Source: Clostridia bacterium
GTDB lineage: Bacteria > Bacillota > Clostridia > Oscillospirales > Acutalibacteraceae
NCBI GenBank assembly: GCA_900766895.1
Contig: CAAFXF010000080.1
Location: forward strand, 1-7,275
DNA length: 7,275 nucleotides
Reading direction: 5' to 3'
Positions 6,830-7,275 of the stretch are shown in pieces; the first letter of the stretch is position 1; each line of letters begins with the position of its first letter. The translations under genes and the position numbers were made by a program. The notes beneath the pieces are model-generated. The model saw only the letters and a program-made list of their open reading frames with translations. It had not been told where the DNA came from and did not search any database.

Positions 6830-6864
6830 TGAATAGAAGTTGTGTGATGCCGATTGACAAAGTA

Positions 6865-6893
6865 TTGACAACAGACTGAAAAAATATTATAAT
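6865..6893 (+). promoter_or_regulatory. Exact consensus sigma-A promoter for the binding-lipoprotein gene
   Basis: TTGACA (6865-6870) and TATAAT (6888-6893) are both perfect and separated by the optimal 17 bases. A second TTGACA lies 11 bases upstream (6854-6859), and a second TATAAT (6902-6907) lies downstream within a direct repeat. Transcription should start near 6900, giving a leader of about 50 bases. High basal expression is expected, normal for abundant substrate-binding proteins. Confidence 0.85.
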
Positions 6894-6910
6894 AAATCTA
6901 TTATAATAAA
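6885..6910 (+). repeat. Tandem TATTATAATAAA direct repeat over the -10 region
   Basis: TATTATAATAAA occurs at 6885-6896 and again at 6899-6910, separated by TC (period 14). The first copy holds the -10 box of the consensus promoter. The second holds another TATAAT but lacks a -35 at proper distance. It may be a local duplication or a regulator site; the sequence is simple and AT-rich. Confidence 0.55.
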
Positions 6911-6948
6911 AAATCCGAAATGGGTTAAAGGACGAAAGGAAAATTATT

Positions 6949-7275
6949 ATGAAAAAGACTATGAAAAGAGTATTGGCTCTTGTTCTTGCTGCTCTTACAA
7001 TCGCAGCTGCATTTGCAGGATGCTCAGGTAAGGCTGACAACGATGCAAACACCGATGCCGGAACAGATACAGCTGCTACAAAGTACATCATTGCAACAGA
7101 CACTGTATTTAAGCCATTTGAGTACACAGATGCTCAGGGCAACTTTGTTGGTATCGACGTAGAAATTCTTGCTGCTATCGCAGAGGATCAGGGCTTTGAA
7201 TACGAGCTTAAGTCACTTGGTTGGGATGCGGCTATCGCTGCCTGTCAAGCAGGTCAGGCAAATGGTATGATTGCC
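6949..7275 (+). CDS. Amino-acid ABC transporter substrate-binding lipoprotein, N-terminal part (cut by window edge)
   Basis: The first 109 codons are present and the frame stays open to the right edge. The protein starts MKKTMKRVLA, followed by an Ala/Leu-rich hydrophobic stretch and the lipobox F-A-G-C with C25 as the lipidated residue. It should therefore be exported and anchored on the outer face of the cytoplasmic membrane. A short polar linker rich in Asp, Thr and Ala (26-45) follows. The mature domain then begins YIIATDTVFKPFEY and continues with GNFVGIDVEILAAIAE, the start of the SBP_bac_3 fold (family 3 solute-binding proteins), which binds polar or other amino acids. The permease and ATPase genes would be expected to the right. 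The ATG has AAAGGA 8 bases upstream. Codon use is strongly biased to GCT, ACA, CTT and GGT, which with the consensus promoter suggests high expression. The exact amino acid cannot be told. Confidence 0.93.
   Translation, partial: MKKTMKRVLALVLAALTIAAAFAGCSGKADNDANTDAGTDTAATKYIIATDTVFKPFEYTDAQGNFVGIDVEILAAIAEDQGFEYELKSLGWDAAIAACQAGQANGMIA

Noticed and set aside
6830..6864. Search for a terminator after the M16C gene
   Set aside because: Only a weak GTTGT/ACAAC pairing was seen, with no stable stem or T-tract, so no terminator is called.
6768..7127. Open frame on the minus strand spanning the M16C gene end and the lipoprotein start
   Set aside because: It runs antisense through the consensus promoter, the lipobox region and the end of the peptidase, with no motif of its own.
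6980..7162. Plus-strand open frame of 60 codons rich in Gln and Leu
   Set aside because: It is an out-of-frame reading of the binding-lipoprotein gene, whose own frame has a ribosome binding site, lipobox and family similarity.

Overview
The window looks like chromosome of a spore-forming, low-to-middle GC member of the Clostridia (Bacillota), possibly an Oscillospiraceae or Lachnospiraceae-type gut anaerobe. Evidence: the left edge carries the start of an alpha/beta-type small acid-soluble spore protein; ribosome binding sites are strong GGAGG or AAGGA types; promoters are canonical sigma-A type; the terminator is a classical intrinsic hairpin; and the proteins (NSS symporter, M16C peptidase, amino-acid binding lipoprotein) are of Clostridia type. 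The genus cannot be fixed from the sequence alone.

Layout, left to right. (1) 1-80, minus: start of the spore protein gene, cut by the window edge, with an 11-bp inverted repeat in its upstream leader. (2) 271-1104, plus: an AT-rich gene with a TTG start, encoding an unrecognised 277-residue protein with an HELGH zinc-protease motif. (3) 1105-1316: a non-coding gap with a hairpin and what may be the decayed 3' end of an older gene, possibly a glycoside hydrolase. (4) 1317-2282, plus: a Gfo/Idh/MocA NAD(P)-dependent oxidoreductase of the dihydrodiol-dehydrogenase-like branch. (5) 2286-2325: a convergent, bidirectional terminator. (6) 2321-3796, minus: a sodium-coupled amino-acid symporter of the NSS/SNF family. 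(7) 3797-3967: a divergent promoter region with one sigma-A promoter per direction and a 9-1-9 palindrome inside the symporter promoter. (8) 3968-6829, plus: a large cytoplasmic M16C (PreP/Cym1-like) zinc peptidase. (9) 6854-6948: an exact consensus promoter. (10) 6949 to the right edge, plus: the first 109 codons of an amino-acid ABC transporter substrate-binding lipoprotein.

Functionally the right half has a common theme of peptide and amino-acid nutrition: uptake of amino acids by a sodium symporter and by an ABC system, plus intracellular peptide degradation by the M16C enzyme. Each has its own promoter, so this is a neighbourhood rather than an operon. The left part is less coherent. The oxidoreductase probably acts on a sugar or sugar-like substrate, and the HExxH gene differs from its neighbours in base composition and may be a later arrival. 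No tRNA, rRNA, CRISPR array, insertion sequence or recognisable defence system was seen. The only candidate for undescribed biology is the HExxH protein, and its role is unknown.
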